Source: an uncultured Bacteroidales bacterium (GTDB lineage: Bacteria > Bacteroidota > Bacteroidia > Bacteroidales > Lentimicrobiaceae). From it: a stretch of DNA of 64,000 bases. The translations under genes and the position numbers were made by a program. Numbering within the stretch: position 1 is the first letter of the stretch; every line of letters starts with the position of its first letter. The notes beneath the pieces are model-generated. The model searched no databases, was not told where the DNA came from, and saw only the letters and a program-made list of their open reading frames with translations. The stretch covers positions 4,812-68,811 of the forward strand of contig CALCQV010000043.1 of the NCBI GenBank assembly GCA_937894795.1, given 5' to 3'. This document shows positions 63,790 through 64,000 of this stretch, one piece after another.

Positions 63790-64000
63790 ATGACAAAATA
63801 TAACCTGCTAACAATATCAATACTTACATTACTTACCGTTTTGAGTGTTGAAACAGCATTCTCGTGCAGTATGTACAAATTGACAGCCAACAGTAGGTTA
63901 TGCGCGTAAACAACCAAATCCTGACGGAGCAATGAATGAATTCGGGCTTGTTTTTGATGCCTTTACCATACCTATTCGCCACCAACAATTTTGCATACAT
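63790..64000 (+). pseudogene. Broken N-terminal-nucleophile amidohydrolase-like gene (continues past the edge)
   Basis: The ATG at 63790 opens a signal peptide (MTKYNLLTISILTLLTVLSV..AFS) followed at once by CSMYKLTANSRLCA and a stop at 63907-63909. In the +1 frame the sequence resumes as QPNPDGAMNEFGLVFDAFTIP to the window edge. C-x(n)-GAMNEFGL-FDAF is the pattern of choloylglycine-hydrolase/carcinine-hydrolase-like (Ntn) enzymes, where Cys is the processed nucleophile. A deletion plus frameshift appears to have removed the GR..NNEDW-type segment. The rest lies outside the window. Confidence 0.6.

Overview
The window looks like a chromosomal contig from a free-living or sediment-type member of the Bacteroidota, probably near Bacteroidales/Marinilabiliales. 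The evidence is the recurrent Bacteroidetes -7 promoter element (TAnnTTTG) in front of many genes, two secreted proteins with type IX secretion (T9SS) C-terminal sorting domains, several SPII lipoproteins, the glycogen operon with a eukaryote-type (GT3) synthase, DUF5063 next to nth, and a FeoA-FeoB fusion. This assignment is an inference from gene content. No rRNA, tRNA, CRISPR array or intact transposase was seen.

Layout. 1-6.8 kb: minus-strand glycogen operon (debranching enzyme, GT4 glycosyltransferase, GH57 amylase, GT3 glycogen synthase cut by the left edge). 7-20.6 kb: GNAT, a beta-helix lipoprotein, sucD, mnmE, a lipoprotein, a hemerythrin-PAS protein, an MFS transporter, an acyl-activating/ACP/acyltransferase fusion, ilvA and nfo. 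20.6-26.7 kb: orphan receiver, atypical histidine kinase, CoA-transferase, YhdH-type reductase, SBF-type transporter, trmD. 26.8-33.4 kb: rplS, an Omp85-like protein, DUF5063, nth, bcp, recA and a TPR lipoprotein. 33.4-37.4 kb: HPt protein and ferrous-iron operon feoB - M50B protease - FeoB-associated Cys-rich peptide. 37.5-45.2 kb: two T9SS cargo proteins, an OB-fold-like lipoprotein, a VF530/flavoprotein pair.

45.3-50.7 kb is the most distinctive part. A membrane histidine kinase with periplasmic CxxCH-type haem motifs, a sigma-54-dependent response regulator and an archaemetzincin form one operon. Just upstream, on the same strand, lies a gene fusing a PstS-like binding domain, a transmembrane helix and a GcvH-like domain that lacks lysine at the lipoylation position. 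A near-consensus -24/-12 promoter sits before the fusion gene and a perfect 14-bp inverted repeat lies between the two units. I infer a redox- or ligand-sensing regulatory system whose output is unknown.

51-57.1 kb holds a membrane protein, a methyltransferase behind a structured leader with an internal terminator-like hairpin, a K+/H+ antiporter and an S9 peptidase. 57.1-64 kb looks like accessory DNA: 27-bp tandem repeats, a truncated floA-like gene whose 3' end recurs 1,362 bp downstream across two orphan membrane-protein genes, DUF4287, an AAA/DUF4143 ATPase, a patatin, a KilA-N protein and a broken amidohydrolase-like gene at the right edge.
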